A stretch of 64,000 nucleotides of DNA, from positions 3,788,564 to 3,852,563 of the forward strand of contig NZ_LR701459.1 of the NCBI RefSeq assembly GCF_902498825.1, given 5' to 3'. This document shows, piece after piece, positions 1 to 8,564 of the stretch; the stretch's first letter is position 1, and the number at the start of each line of letters is the position of its first letter. The position numbers and the translations under genes are program-made. Under the pieces are notes generated by a model. It saw nothing but the letters and a program-made list of their open reading frames with translations. It ran no database searches and was not told where the DNA came from. This DNA is from Rhizobium sp. EC-SD404. GTDB lineage: Bacteria > Pseudomonadota > Alphaproteobacteria > Rhizobiales > Rhizobiaceae.

Positions 1-863
1 AAGATCTCGAAGTCGCTTGCCCCGTCGACACGCGCCGATTCCATGATCTCCCGCGGCAGCCCGGCGATATAGTTGCGCAGGAGATAGACCGCGAGCGGCA
101 GACCAAAGCCCGTATGCGCAAGCCAGATGCCGAGATAGGTCTTGGCCGGCACGCCGAGGAAGGCACCGATCCCGTTATACATTCTGAGAAGCGGGATCAG
201 CGACATCTGCAGCGGCACGACCAGCAGGCCGACGATGACGGCGATCAGGATCGCCCGGCCCGGAAACTTCATCCAGGCGAGCGCATAGGCTGCAAAGGCC
301 GCGATCAGAATCGGAATGATCGTCGCCGGGATGGTCACCGTCAGCGAGTTGATGAAGGAGCGGCCGATGCCTTCGGACGCGAGCACCTCGCGGTAATTGT
401 CGAGCGTGAAACGTGGCGGAACGGTGGTCGTGAAGAAGATGCGCGCGCCGCGCGGCAGTTCGAGCTCACTCTGCGACGTGATCGCATAAGTGCCATCCTC
501 GGCGACGGTCAGCACGCCACCTTCGCGCAGCTCCGCTTCGGCGCCGGGCTCGTATTCCGTGGGGTTAAGGCCCGACGTGCCGAACGCCGACACGGTGCCG
601 CTCCCCTCGCCGAAGACATTGCCCTCGAGGATGAAGACGCCGTCGCGCTCGACCTGGTCGTCAGAGGTTCCAGTGCGGGCCTGCAGGTTCTGGGTGGAGC
701 CGGCGAGCGCCGTCCACCAACCCGAGATCGCCAGTTGGTCCTTGTCGCGGAAGGACGAGATGAAGAGGCCGGCCGTCGGCAGCGTCCAGAGGACGACCAG
801 CAGCAACACCGAGAGATGAACGGCCCAGGTGAGCGGGGATTTTGCGGAACCGGCGCCTCCCAT
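1..863 (-). CDS. aglG: Alpha-glucoside ABC transporter permease AglG (partial, 3' end outside window)
   Basis: Inner-membrane permease of a carbohydrate (MalG-type) ABC importer, probably for alpha-glucosides such as sucrose, maltose or trehalose. The reading frame opens with ATG at 863, one base after the aglF stop, and runs off the left edge after about 287 codons. An N-terminal membrane segment (about residues 13-35) is followed by an extracytoplasmic insertion of roughly 90 residues, as in AglG proteins, then several hydrophobic segments. Near the edge the EAA-loop region that contacts the ATPase is visible (ESARVDGAS). It is the third gene after aglE and aglF. The ATPase and glucosidase genes expected next (aglK, aglA) would lie outside the window. 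The substrate assignment rests on family resemblance and on the adjacent aglR. Confidence 0.85.
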   Translation of the reverse strand, partial: MGGAGSAKSPLTWAVHLSVLLLVVLWTLPTAGLFISSFRDKDQLAISGWWTALAGSTQNLQARTGTSDDQVERDGVFILEGNVFGEGSGTVSAFGTSGLNPTEYEPGAEAELREGGVLTVAEDGTYAITSQSELELPRGARIFFTTTVPPRFTLDNYREVLASEGIGRSFINSLTVTIPATIIPILIAAFAAYALAWMKFPGRAILIAVIVGLLVVPLQMSLIPLLRMYNGIGAFLGVPAKTYLGIWLAHTGFGLPLAVYLLRNYIAGLPREIMESARVDGASDFEI

Positions 864-864
864 A

Positions 865-1875
865 TCAGCGGCCCTCCATTTCGGCGCTGGCCCGGCGAAT
901 GTTCCAGACCATGATCGGGATGACGAGCAGCATGATCACCATGGCGATCGCCGCGCCGCGTCCGAAGTCGCCGCCACCGCGAAACATCCAGTCGAACATG
1001 AGATTGGCGAGAACCTGCGTGTTCCATTGCCCGTTGGTCATCGCCAGCACGATGTCGAAGACCTTGAGAACCAGGATCGTGATCGTCGTCCAGACAACCG
1101 CGATCGTGCCCCAGATCTGCGGGATCATGATTTTGAAAAAAATCTGGAAACCGTTGGCCCCGTCGATCACCGCCGCCTCGATGGTCTCGTCGGGAATGCC
1201 GCGCAGTGCAGCCGATAGAATGACCATCGCAAACCCCGTCTGGATCCAGACGAGGATGATCATGAGGAAGAAGTTGTTCCAGAAGGGGATCGTGATCCAG
1301 GCCTGCGGCTCGCCGCCGAAATAGACGACGAGCGCATTGAGAATGCCGATCTGCTCGGAGCCTGCGCCGCGGTAGTCGTAGATGAATTTCCAGATCACCG
1401 ACGCGCCGACGAAGGAAATGGCCATCGGCATGAAGATCAGCGACTTGGCGATGTTGCCCCACCAGATGCGATCCGTGAGCGCAGCGATGACGAGCCCGAG
1501 AAACGTCGACAACGCCGGCACGAAAAGCAGCCAGAGCATGTTGTTGAACATGGACTCGCGGAAGCCCGGATTGTTGACCATCCAGACATAGTTGGAGAGA
1601 CCGACGAAGTTCCGGCCCGACCGGTCGTGCAGAGAAAGTCTGAGGGATTCGAAGACCGGATAGACGAGGTAGATCCCGAGCGCGAGCAGCGCCGGCGCAA
1701 GGAAGAGCCAGGGGCGGATGGCATCGACGCGTCGCATGTTGCGCGCAGCCGTCACGGCATCGCGTCCCCGCGACGGAAAGGCCGCGTCGAGCAGCCAGTT
1801 CGAGCCGAAGAAATAGAGCGCACAGCCGAGAACACCGACAATGACGGTGAGGAGTGCGCCTGCGAACTGTTCCAT
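865..1875 (-). CDS. aglF: Alpha-glucoside ABC transporter permease AglF
   Basis: MalF-type integral membrane permease of 336 residues that pairs with AglG to form the transport channel. It has an unusually placed N-terminal membrane segment (about 6-28), a short cytoplasmic linker, then the usual six-helix core. The EAA loop reads EAAVIDGANGFQIFFKI near residues 253-269 and is the docking site for the ATPase. The start is ATG at 1875. It lies 137 bp downstream of aglE, and a strong hairpin sits in that gap, so the permease is probably transcribed with aglE but at a lower level. The stop at 865 practically abuts the aglG start, which implies translational coupling. Confidence 0.88.
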   Translation of the reverse strand: MEQFAGALLTVIVGVLGCALYFFGSNWLLDAAFPSRGRDAVTAARNMRRVDAIRPWLFLAPALLALGIYLVYPVFESLRLSLHDRSGRNFVGLSNYVWMVNNPGFRESMFNNMLWLLFVPALSTFLGLVIAALTDRIWWGNIAKSLIFMPMAISFVGASVIWKFIYDYRGAGSEQIGILNALVVYFGGEPQAWITIPFWNNFFLMIILVWIQTGFAMVILSAALRGIPDETIEAAVIDGANGFQIFFKIMIPQIWGTIAVVWTTITILVLKVFDIVLAMTNGQWNTQVLANLMFDWMFRGGGDFGRGAAIAMVIMLLVIPIMVWNIRRASAEMEGR

Positions 1876-1973
1876 GCGATCAGCCTCCCCTTTGGCCGCC
1901 CGCTTCGGCTGCCATGGCTTTGGTCTGGGTATGCTCTTGCCCGCGCATCTGCATCATGCCGCGCGTCGAGCTG

Positions 1974-1999
1974 GCCGGCTCCCTCGAAAGGGAGCCGGC
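1974..1999 (-). promoter_or_regulatory. Perfect intercistronic hairpin between aglE and aglF
   Basis: A perfect 10-bp inverted repeat (GCCGGCTCCC / GGGAGCCGGC) closes on a 6-base loop, starting 13 bases after the aglE stop. No T tract follows it on the minus strand, so it does not look like a standard full terminator. Hairpins at this place in ABC operons commonly protect the binding-protein mRNA or attenuate read-through, so that more binding protein than permease is made. That role is inferred here. Confidence 0.7.
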
Positions 2000-2012
2000 A
2001 GCCTTGGTCGTG

Positions 2013-3365
2013 TTACTTGATGGAGTCCCAGGAATTCTGAACCGCCGTCGTCACGTCTTCTGCCGACGCGCCGCCGACATAGTCGATCATCGCCGTCCAG
2101 AAAGCACCCGCACCGATGGCGCCCGGCATCAGGTCGGAGGCATCGAAGCGGAATGTCGTTGCTTCCGTCAGGATCTCACCTTGGCGACGCAGCGCATCAT
2201 TCGCGTAGGCATCGAGATTGGCGCCGGTGTAGGGCGTCAGGAAGCCCGACTGCGCCATCCAGACCTCATGGGCGATCGGCGTCTGCAGGAACTCGATGAA
2301 GGCGCGGCCGGCTTCCGTGTCCCGTGTCAGCATAGCAAGCGTGCCGGCACCGAGAACCGGACGGCCGAGATCGTTTTCAGCCGATGCCGGCAGGTAGAAG
2401 AAGTCCGCATCGAGACCGAGCTCGGTACCTTCGGGGAAGAAGGACGAGATGAATGATGCCTGGCGGTGCATGAAGCACTCCGGCGGCGATGCAAACATGC
2501 CGTTCGGGCTTTCACGGAAGTCGGTCGAACCGACAGCCTGGCTCCCGCCCTGCACGAAATCGTTATTCTTCGCGAAGAAGCCGAATTCCTCGATCGCGCC
2601 GATCACGGCAGGATCGTTGAAGGCGATCTCGTTGGTGACCCACTGGTCGTAGACTTCAGGCGCCTGGGTGCGCAGCATCAGGTCTTCAACCCAGTCAGTG
2701 GCGGGCCAGCCCGTCGCACCGCCTGAACCGAGCCCGATGCACCAGGGCGTATAGCCATCGGCAGCGATCTGCTCCGTAAGAGCTTTCAGATCCTCGTAGG
2801 TCTCGGGAACCTCGTAGCCGGCATCGGCGAAGTTGTCCGGAATGTACCATACGATCGACTTCAGATCGATCTTGTAGGGAAACGCATAGAATGCCTCGCC
2901 ATCGGGCCCCTCATAAGTGCCGAGATCGACCCAGCTTTCGCCGGCGGCATAGTTTTCGAGCAGCCAGTCAGAGGCCTCGTCGCCAAGCGGCGTCAACTGC
3001 CCCTTGGATGCGAGATCGGCGATGAGGCCCGGCTGCGGCAGGATCGCGACGTCCGGCGGGCTGCCCGCTTCGGTGTCGATGACGATTTGCTGCTCGTAAT
3101 TTTCAGAAGACGAATAATTGACCGTGACACCGGTCGCTTCCTCGAAATAGGCGGCGACGCTTTCGAAAAGCGCCTGGTCCTCGCCACGCCATGGTCCGAA
3201 GATCGTCAAGGTCTCGCCATCGAGGTTGTGCGCTTCGGAAAATGCCTCGAAGCTTTCCCAGTTGAAACGATCCTCTTCGCCAGGCGCAAAAATCAGTTCC
3301 TGAGCGCTTGCGGAGCCGGCCGTCAAAGCCACGGCGGCAACGCTCATCATGAGCCAGTTCTTCAT
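2013..3365 (-). CDS. aglE: Alpha-glucoside ABC transporter periplasmic substrate-binding protein AglE
   Basis: Extracellular solute-binding protein (family 1, MalE-like) of 450 residues that captures the sugar in the periplasm and delivers it to AglFG. A Sec signal peptide is clear: MKN, a hydrophobic core, then ASA-QE, with cleavage near residue 21. The mature part is a two-lobed binder typical of the AglE group. The first gene of the operon, it faces aglR across a 345-bp region carrying two identical palindromes. One of them is centred about 104 bp upstream of this ATG, so expression is probably LacI-type repressed and sugar-inducible. Identification relies on overall family resemblance and the aglR-aglEFG order known from Sinorhizobium. 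Confidence 0.88.
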   Translation of the reverse strand: MKNWLMMSVAAVALTAGSASAQELIFAPGEEDRFNWESFEAFSEAHNLDGETLTIFGPWRGEDQALFESVAAYFEEATGVTVNYSSSENYEQQIVIDTEAGSPPDVAILPQPGLIADLASKGQLTPLGDEASDWLLENYAAGESWVDLGTYEGPDGEAFYAFPYKIDLKSIVWYIPDNFADAGYEVPETYEDLKALTEQIAADGYTPWCIGLGSGGATGWPATDWVEDLMLRTQAPEVYDQWVTNEIAFNDPAVIGAIEEFGFFAKNNDFVQGGSQAVGSTDFRESPNGMFASPPECFMHRQASFISSFFPEGTELGLDADFFYLPASAENDLGRPVLGAGTLAMLTRDTEAGRAFIEFLQTPIAHEVWMAQSGFLTPYTGANLDAYANDALRRQGEILTEATTFRFDASDLMPGAIGAGAFWTAMIDYVGGASAEDVTTAVQNSWDSIK

Positions 3366-3462
3366 CGGGTTCCCTCCCAGTCAGTTCACTCGTCTGAACG
3401 CGTTCTTTCGATCAGAGACCATAACGTTGAGCAAATGGCCACCGCTACGAGCGGCCAAAAAT

Positions 3463-3476
3463 CCAAAGCGCTTTGG
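3463..3476. promoter_or_regulatory. Putative AglR operator, aglE side
   Basis: A perfect 14-bp palindrome, CCAAAGCGCTTTGG, of the central-CG type bound by LacI-family repressors. An identical copy lies at 3660-3673. The copies sit on either side of the aglE/aglR divergent region (3366-3710), which otherwise holds no gene. This copy is about 97 bp upstream of the aglE start codon. Confidence 0.75.
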
Positions 3477-3659
3477 CCGAAGCGACAAGATTTGATGCCG
3501 CGGTCCAAGTCAAGGCACCTTATCAATAAACTCCTGAATTACGCCAATACCGATCCATTTTCAGTAGCATATGATGAATAAGCGCGTATCATCGCGCCGT
3601 GATCTGAAGCACCGCCGAGACAAGGGCACGTCTCGTCCCGACGCACGGCAGTGCGCTGG

Positions 3660-3673
3660 CCAAAGCGCTTTGG
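3660..3673. promoter_or_regulatory. Putative AglR operator, aglR side
   Basis: Second exact copy of the 14-bp palindrome CCAAAGCGCTTTGG, ending 37 bp before the GTG chosen as the aglR start. Centre-to-centre distance from the first copy is 197 bp. Its position suggests autoregulation of aglR, and the pair could support a repression loop. It also argues against the longer aglR reading frame opening at 3651, because the operator would then be coding. Confidence 0.75.
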
Positions 3674-3710
3674 TGCAATGCAGCATGCCGGGCCTGAGGG
3701 AGTGACGGCC

Positions 3711-4769
3711 GTGAACCTGAAAGAGTTGGCCAAGCATCTGAGCCTCTCCCAAACGACGGTCAGTCGTGCACTGAACGGCTATCCTGAAGTCAATGAGCGC
3801 ACGCGTCAACGCGTTCTGCAAGCCGTGCAGGCGACCGGGTACCGGCCGAACCGCGCGGCCCAGCGTCTGGCCACGGGCAAAGCCGGCTCGATCGGCGTGA
3901 TCATGCCGTCCAGCCCGGGGCGCGATACCGACCTGCACTTTTCGGAATTCCTGTCAGGCCTCGGCGAAGTCTGCGTGTCGGAAGACATCCTGCTCGTGGT
4001 CCATCCGAGCCGGCCGGAAGATGAGGAAGCCACATTCCGCAAGCTCGCGGCCAGCGGCAGCGTCGACGCGATCTTCCTTGCCTATACGCGTCGAAACGAT
4101 ACACGCATCGATCTTCTCAAGTCCCTGAAGCTCCCGTTCGTCGTCCACGGGCGCGCGACAAGCGATGGGCCGCACGATTATCCGCTACTCGACATCGACA
4201 ATCACGGCGCCTTCCGCGATGCCGCGGATCTCCTGTTGCAACTGGGACATCGCCGGATCGCGCTTCTCAACGGGCCTGACTATCTGACCTTCGCGATCGC
4301 GCGGCGCGCGGGGCTCGAAGAAGCGCTCAAGAGCCGCGACCTAAGCCTGAACCCGGCGCACTGTCAGGAGTTCGCCATGACCGAGGAGAACGGGTACCGC
4401 GGCATGGTCCGCTGCCTGGAGACGGACGAGCCTCCAACGGCCGTCTTGTGCTCGAGCATGCTGCTGGCACTCGGCGCCGTCCGTGCGATCAACCAGCGCG
4501 GCCTGAAAGTCGGTCGCGACATCTCGCTGATCGCGCATGACGACGTCTTCCCCTACCTGAAGCCGGAAAACTTCACGACGCCGCTGACGACGACGCGCTC
4601 TTCGATCCGGGCTGCCGGTGCGCGCATCGGCGAACGGCTCATCGACGCCGTAGCCCGCTCGACGCTCGATCAGCAACAGGAAGTGTGGCCGGTAGAGCTG
4701 ATCATGCGTGCCTCGACCGGTCCTGCCCCGACCGAGCTGGACATCGGTCGTCAGCAGCGAACGGGCTGA
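3711..4769 (+). CDS. aglR: LacI-family transcriptional regulator AglR
   Basis: Repressor of the alpha-glucoside uptake genes, 352 residues from the GTG at 3711. The LacI helix-turn-helix is at the extreme N terminus (LKELAKHLSLSQTTVSRAL, then NGYPEVNERTR). The hinge follows (GYRPNRAAQRLATGK), and then a periplasmic-binding-protein-like effector domain to the end. The GTG is preferred because GAGGGAG lies 8 bases upstream of it. A second in-frame GTG at 3702 overlaps that ribosome site, and earlier starts would run through the operator. It is divergent from aglE and flanked by two palindromic operators, which fits local regulation of aglEFG. The sugar effector cannot be read from sequence. Confidence 0.85.
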   Translation: MNLKELAKHLSLSQTTVSRALNGYPEVNERTRQRVLQAVQATGYRPNRAAQRLATGKAGSIGVIMPSSPGRDTDLHFSEFLSGLGEVCVSEDILLVVHPSRPEDEEATFRKLAASGSVDAIFLAYTRRNDTRIDLLKSLKLPFVVHGRATSDGPHDYPLLDIDNHGAFRDAADLLLQLGHRRIALLNGPDYLTFAIARRAGLEEALKSRDLSLNPAHCQEFAMTEENGYRGMVRCLETDEPPTAVLCSSMLLALGAVRAINQRGLKVGRDISLIAHDDVFPYLKPENFTTPLTTTRSSIRAAGARIGERLIDAVARSTLDQQQEVWPVELIMRASTGPAPTELDIGRQQRTG

Positions 4770-4786
4770 ACCACCAGTTCTTTCCT

Positions 4787-5689
4787 TCAGAACACCGGCG
4801 GTTCGCGGCCTGCGGCCCGGTGGGCCGCGATCAGCGTATTGGCCATCAGCATGGCGATGGTCATTGGGCCGACACCGCCCGGCACCGGCGTGATCGTGCC
4901 CGCGACCTCTTCGGCCGCCTGGAAATCCACGTCGCCGACCAGGCGCGTCTTCCCCTCGCCGCGTTCCGGTGCAGGAATGCGATTGATGCCGACATCGATC
5001 ACGGTGGCACCCGGCTTGATCCAGTCGCCCTGGACCATCTGCGCACGGCCCACCGCAGCGACCAGGATGTCCGCACGCCGGCAGTGGGCAGCGAGATCTT
5101 TCGTTCTCGAATGAGCGGTCGTCACCGTTGCATTGGCCGCAAGCAGAAGCGCCGCCATCGGCTTGCCGAAAAGGTTCGACCGGCCGATGACCACGGCGTC
5201 GAGGCCTGAGAGATCGTTGCCGTGGACGCGGCGCACGAAAACCATGGCGCCGGCCGGCGTGCACGAAATCAGCCCTGTCTTGAGGTCGCCGGTCATCAAC
5301 TTGCCGGCGTTGGCAACGCCGAGCCCGTCGACGTCCTTGGCTGGATCGATCGCCTGGATGATCGCGTCGGCATCGAGCCCTGCCGGCAGGGGAAGTTGGA
5401 CGAGGATGCCGTGCACCGACTTGTCTGCGTTGAGTTTCGCGATGAGAGCCGCAAGCTCGTCCTGGCTGGTCGTTGCCTCCAGCGTGAACTGGCTCGACCG
5501 GAAGCCGCACTCTTCAGCCGTGCGGCTCTTGGATGACACGTAGACGTGGCTTGCCGGGTCGTCGCCGACGATGATGACCGCCAGCCCCGGCGTCACGCCC
5601 GTCTCACGCACGAGCGCATGGGTTTCCGATTTCACCCTGGCGATCACGCCCTTGGCGATCTCTTTGCCATCGAGGATTTGCGCCGTCAT
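4787..5689 (-). CDS. folD: Bifunctional methylenetetrahydrofolate dehydrogenase / cyclohydrolase FolD
   Basis: Cytosolic one-carbon enzyme of 300 residues. It oxidises 5,10-methylene-THF with NADP+ and hydrolyses the methenyl product to 10-formyl-THF. The catalytic Y50xxxK54 is visible in VYVSSK, as are the substrate loop [10 protein letters not shown], the DVDGLG segment, and the C-terminal signature [10 protein letters not shown]. The dinucleotide site reads GRSNLFGKP where most family members have GRSxxVGxP, a mild variation. It is convergent with aglR (17-bp gap) and has no functional link to the motility genes. A short weak hairpin (GTTCT/AGAAC) lies between the two stops. Confidence 0.95.
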   Translation of the reverse strand: MTAQILDGKEIAKGVIARVKSETHALVRETGVTPGLAVIIVGDDPASHVYVSSKSRTAEECGFRSSQFTLEATTSQDELAALIAKLNADKSVHGILVQLPLPAGLDADAIIQAIDPAKDVDGLGVANAGKLMTGDLKTGLISCTPAGAMVFVRRVHGNDLSGLDAVVIGRSNLFGKPMAALLLAANATVTTAHSRTKDLAAHCRRADILVAAVGRAQMVQGDWIKPGATVIDVGINRIPAPERGEGKTRLVGDVDFQAAEEVAGTITPVPGGVGPMTIAMLMANTLIAAHRAAGREPPVF

Positions 5690-5777
5690 CCTGGTCTCCG
5701 CATTGTGCGTCAGCCAGGCGTTGACGCTATCGCGACGAGAAAATCAACTGTCGAGTCTCGAAATTCGGGCTCTAGGC

Positions 5778-6317
5778 TCAATGGGCAGCAGGTTCTTCCG
5801 CCGCCGCGGGCTCAGTCGCCGCAGCCGCCGCTGCAGGCGCGGCCGGACGACGGCGCTGAGCGTTCGAGCGGATTTCTTCCTTAGTCAGGTAGTCCACCTG
5901 CTCGATGATGATCTCGTGGAAGATCTTTTCCCCGACGCGCGCGTTCAGCGCATCGCGCACCCCTTCGCGGAACAGCGTCAGATCGAACGTCTCCATCGCC
6001 GTGAAATCGATGTTCGGGTTGCCCATCAGGTGTGTGTAGAGCTCGTCGGTGATCAGCGTCTGCGGCTCGATCGAAAGCTTCGAAAGTTTCTCTGGCTCGG
6101 CAGTGAAGACCAAGCGAGCGAGGAAATAGCCCTGCACGGCGCCGTCGCGAACGACCGGAACCGAAATCACCTCACCGCGCACATAATCGAGCCCACCGAA
6201 GAACGGAGGCGGCACGGCGGCTTCCGCTTCGTTGGTCGAGGATGTCTGGATCGCGAAATAGACCGCGCCGAGTGTGACGGCGCAGATCCAGACGGCGGTG
6301 AGCGCAAGCTTGATCAT
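5778..6317 (-). CDS. Membrane-anchored FliL-like protein of unknown function
   Basis: 179 residues with one N-terminal membrane segment (about 3-23), then a folded region of about 120 residues. The end of that region (RVGEKIFHEIIIEQVDYLTKE) resembles the last helix and strand of FliL-type stator-associated domains. An Ala/Pro-rich tail of about 30 residues follows. The start ATG overlaps the stop of the FlgN-like gene (ATGA), so the two are translationally coupled. It is the last gene of the flhA-fliR operon. A periplasmic, motor-related role is a guess from the fold hint and position, and I do not recognise a named family. Confidence 0.55.
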   Translation of the reverse strand: MIKLALTAVWICAVTLGAVYFAIQTSSTNEAEAAVPPPFFGGLDYVRGEVISVPVVRDGAVQGYFLARLVFTAEPEKLSKLSIEPQTLITDELYTHLMGNPNIDFTAMETFDLTLFREGVRDALNARVGEKIFHEIIIEQVDYLTKEEIRSNAQRRRPAAPAAAAAATEPAAAEEPAAH

Positions 6318-6679
6318 TGTGCCGCGGGCCTGAAGATGTCCATGGAATAGGTGCCATCGGCTTCGGCAGCCTGGGCGGCCTCGTTGATCAGGTCCGTCAC
6401 GTCGCGCACGGCTTCCATATGCGCTTTGACGCGTGTGGCATTCGTGTCGACCACGCGACGAAGACGGATCAGACGATCCCCAGCGGCGCGAGGAAGCTCT
6501 GCCGGTTCGAGCGATTTGATCAGCAGATTCAGTTCATAGAGGCAGCGGCTCTTCTGTGCGTTTGATGCGGTGATATCGAAACGAGCGTCGGTGCCGATGA
6601 GCGAATTCTCGCGCTCCAGTACGGCTTCCAGCCGGCCCAAGACGCCGGAGATTCTCAGTTCAGTGCCGTTGGTTTCCAT
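6314..6679 (-). CDS. FlgN-like flagellar export chaperone (tentative)
   Basis: Small, mostly helical protein of about 121 residues from the ATG at 6679; other in-frame starts at 6694 and 6706 are possible. The N-terminal helix (ISGVLGRLEAVLERENSLIG) and the following helical repeats resemble FlgN, the cytosolic chaperone that keeps FlgK and FlgL export-competent. It sits directly after the FlgJ-type gene and before the FliL-like gene in a flagellar operon, a common position for FlgN. The assignment rests on size, helix pattern and context, not on a decisive motif. Confidence 0.6.
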   Translation of the reverse strand: METNGTELRISGVLGRLEAVLERENSLIGTDARFDITASNAQKSRCLYELNLLIKSLEPAELPRAAGDRLIRLRRVVDTNATRVKAHMEAVRDVTDLINEAAQAAEADGTYSMDIFRPAAQ

Positions 6680-6726
6680 GTCTGGCCTTTTCATTGTTAT
6701 CGGCAAAGCAAATGGTTGACTGAAGC

Positions 6727-7293
6727 TTAGGCGAATTTGTCCGCAGCTTCAGTGCGTTCCTGTCCCTCAAGATCTTTCCAGTCGTTCAGCGTCGTCCGTT
6801 GCAGCTCTTCAAGCATCATGGTCGCGCGGTCGCGTGCAGCGTCCGGTGTATGCGGCGATACCATTCGGCCCTCGGCCGTGATGCGTTCGCCATTCGGTGC
6901 AAGCTGTTCGGCAATGCCGATGCCGCCGCCCTCGGAAATCATCCGGCCGAGCTGTTCGGCCATCATGCCTTTCCAGATTTCGCCCGCCGTCCCCTCGCCG
7001 AACATTTCCTCGGCATCCTGTGGAAGCATCGATTTGACGAAAGTCTGCAACACCATGGCCTCGAAGTCCCGATAGGTCTTCATCGCATCGTCGGCCGGCG
7101 ACATTCCGCTGCGGTCGATGCGTGAGGCTGAGCTCCCATCGCGAGCGATCGAAAACTCGATCGACGCCGACTGCGCACCATTGGCGGCCTTGGCCGTCAG
7201 TGCGCGGTGAGCTTCGCGCACGCTCGACGGATCTGCTGCGTTGATCACGTCGAGAACGATGTCGCTCGCGGTGGAGATAGCCAAGATATGCAC
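6727..7293 (-). CDS. flgJ: FlgJ-type rod-binding protein (no muramidase domain)
   Basis: Up to 188 residues, carrying the rod-binding domain only. The conserved block starts near residue 75 (YRDFEAMVLQTFVKSMLP) and runs through a GEGTAGEIWKGMMAEQLG-like stretch, as in the N-terminal half of FlgJ, the rod cap/scaffold. The peptidoglycan hydrolase half found in enterobacterial FlgJ is absent. A separate lytic transglycosylase at 17081-17635 may supply it. The start is uncertain: GTG 7293 and TTG 7284 are both possible and neither has a clear Shine-Dalgarno sequence. The 100 bp upstream hold no other convincing gene. Confidence 0.75.
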   Translation of the reverse strand: MHILAISTASDIVLDVINAADPSSVREAHRALTAKAANGAQSASIEFSIARDGSSASRIDRSGMSPADDAMKTYRDFEAMVLQTFVKSMLPQDAEEMFGEGTAGEIWKGMMAEQLGRMISEGGGIGIAEQLAPNGERITAEGRMVSPHTPDAARDRATMMLEELQRTTLNDWKDLEGQERTEAADKFA

Positions 7294-7393
7294 CGTCGCT
7301 TGAGCGCTGCGCCGTCCATCATGGACAGGCCTTCAGTGCTGGAACGTTCCGGCGCGATCTGCATCGACGCACCGTCAAATCAACATGGCGTGA

Positions 7394-7807
7394 CTATGGT
7401 CGATGAAACTTACGGGAGGCTTGAGCGTCGATTGCACCAATGCATTCAAGCAGTTGCTCAAGTTCTAGGTCCTGCTTCTCCCGCTCGACGACTTCGAGCG
7501 CCTCGGCCGTCACTTCGTCGAGACGATCCGCCTTGGCCTTCTCGGAGATCACCTTCTTCTGCTGCAATTGCATGCGCCCGGTGAGAATCTGGTCGCGGAT
7601 CTTGAGTTTGCCGATCTGCACGCCGTAGAGCTTGGAGAAGTTTGCGTGCACAGGTGCCGGTGAGGCAAGCGCGCTCACAAGCGCATCGATCTTGTCGGCG
7701 ACGAGAGCGCGCTCGCGCATGATGTCGGCAAGCTCGACGTCGGCGACGCGCTCCATTTGCCGCTGCACGGTTGCAAGGCGTTTCAGTTTTGCGTGCCGGT
7801 CGATCAT
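7394..7807 (-). CDS. fliJ: FliJ-like coiled-coil export protein (tentative)
   Basis: 137 residues from the ATG at 7807, almost entirely charged helix with heptad character in two long coils (about 1-55 and 75-130). That is the shape and size of FliJ, the stalk-like protein linking the FliI ATPase ring to the FlhA export gate. It follows fliR by 4 bases in the export-gate operon rather than following fliI as in enterics. Sequence conservation of FliJ is poor, so the call rests on size, coiled coil and neighbourhood. Confidence 0.6.
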   Translation of the reverse strand: MIDRHAKLKRLATVQRQMERVADVELADIMRERALVADKIDALVSALASPAPVHANFSKLYGVQIGKLKIRDQILTGRMQLQQKKVISEKAKADRLDEVTAEALEVVEREKQDLELEQLLECIGAIDAQASRKFHRP

Positions 7808-7811
7808 CGCC

Positions 7812-8564
7812 TCACCGCTCCATGAAGATCGGTTCGAAACCGGCGCCATAGAGCCGGAAGAAATCGGTCGACCCGAAATAGATCAGGATCAGGCCGCCGG
7901 CGATCAGGAACGGCAGCGAAATGAAGTAGACCGGAATCTGGGGCGCAAGCTTGTTCACGAGACCCACGGCGAGGTTGAAGACGAGACCGTAGATGATGAA
8001 CGGGCTGGATAACTGAAGCACCAGCCGGAACGAAGCGAGCAGCGTGTCGGTCAGCGATACCAGGGCCAGTTGGGAGTCGAAAGCGAGGCCGAGCGGCATG
8101 AAGTCGTAGGAACTGGTCAGCGACACGATCACCACATGATGGAAATCCAGCATGAACAGCATGAGGATGCCGGTGAAGCTGATCAGTCGAGACAGGTCGG
8201 TGTGCTGCTCCATGTCCTCGATGCCGCCACCCGGCATGCCGTTGAAGCCGATGACCATGGAGATGACCGAACCCGCGAACTGGAGCGCGGCTACGTAGTA
8301 GCGCGCCAGAAGGCCTATGACCGAGCCGATGAGAAGCTCGACCCCGACGATGCCGATATAACCCGGGCCGCCTTCCGAGACGCGGGGATAGATCTGGTCC
8401 CACATGAGCGGCGCGAGCGCAAAGGAAATGCCGATCGCAACCAAGAGCCTGATTTGCAGAGGCACGCGAATGGTGCCGAAGCCCGGCAGCAGCATGAAAC
8501 AGGCACCGATCCTGCAGAACGCCGCGAAAAGAGCGAGAACCGAGCCTTCGGGATCGGTGATCAA
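7812..8564 (-). CDS. fliR: Flagellar export gate protein FliR
   Basis: Integral membrane protein of 250 residues, one subunit in the FliPQR gate of the flagellar type III export apparatus. Hydrophobic segments span most of the length, with the family-typical region around [11 protein letters not shown] and the C-terminal membrane pair. The start is TTG at 8564, overlapping the flhA stop by 4 bases (TTGA). No ATG gives the normal FliR length, and a longer ORF upstream in this frame is only the antisense-like overlap with flhA. Translational coupling to flhA is therefore likely. Confidence 0.9.
   Translation of the reverse strand: MITDPEGSVLALFAAFCRIGACFMLLPGFGTIRVPLQIRLLVAIGISFALAPLMWDQIYPRVSEGGPGYIGIVGVELLIGSVIGLLARYYVAALQFAGSVISMVIGFNGMPGGGIEDMEQHTDLSRLISFTGILMLFMLDFHHVVIVSLTSSYDFMPLGLAFDSQLALVSLTDTLLASFRLVLQLSSPFIIYGLVFNLAVGLVNKLAPQIPVYFISLPFLIAGGLILIYFGSTDFFRLYGAGFEPIFMER

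Noticed and set aside
114..914. Plus-strand frame over aglG
   Set aside because: Opposite to the permease gene, which continues in frame through the window edge with clear membrane segments and the EAA loop.
4770..4792. Hairpin between aglR and folD as a terminator
   Set aside because: The stem is only 5 bp (GTTCT/AGAAC) and no T run follows.
7294..7393. Short frame starting ATG before the FlgJ-type gene, which might indicate a frameshift
   Set aside because: It runs in another frame and stops soon after entering flgJ. The FlgJ-like sequence starts properly near 7293-7284, so no frameshift need be assumed.
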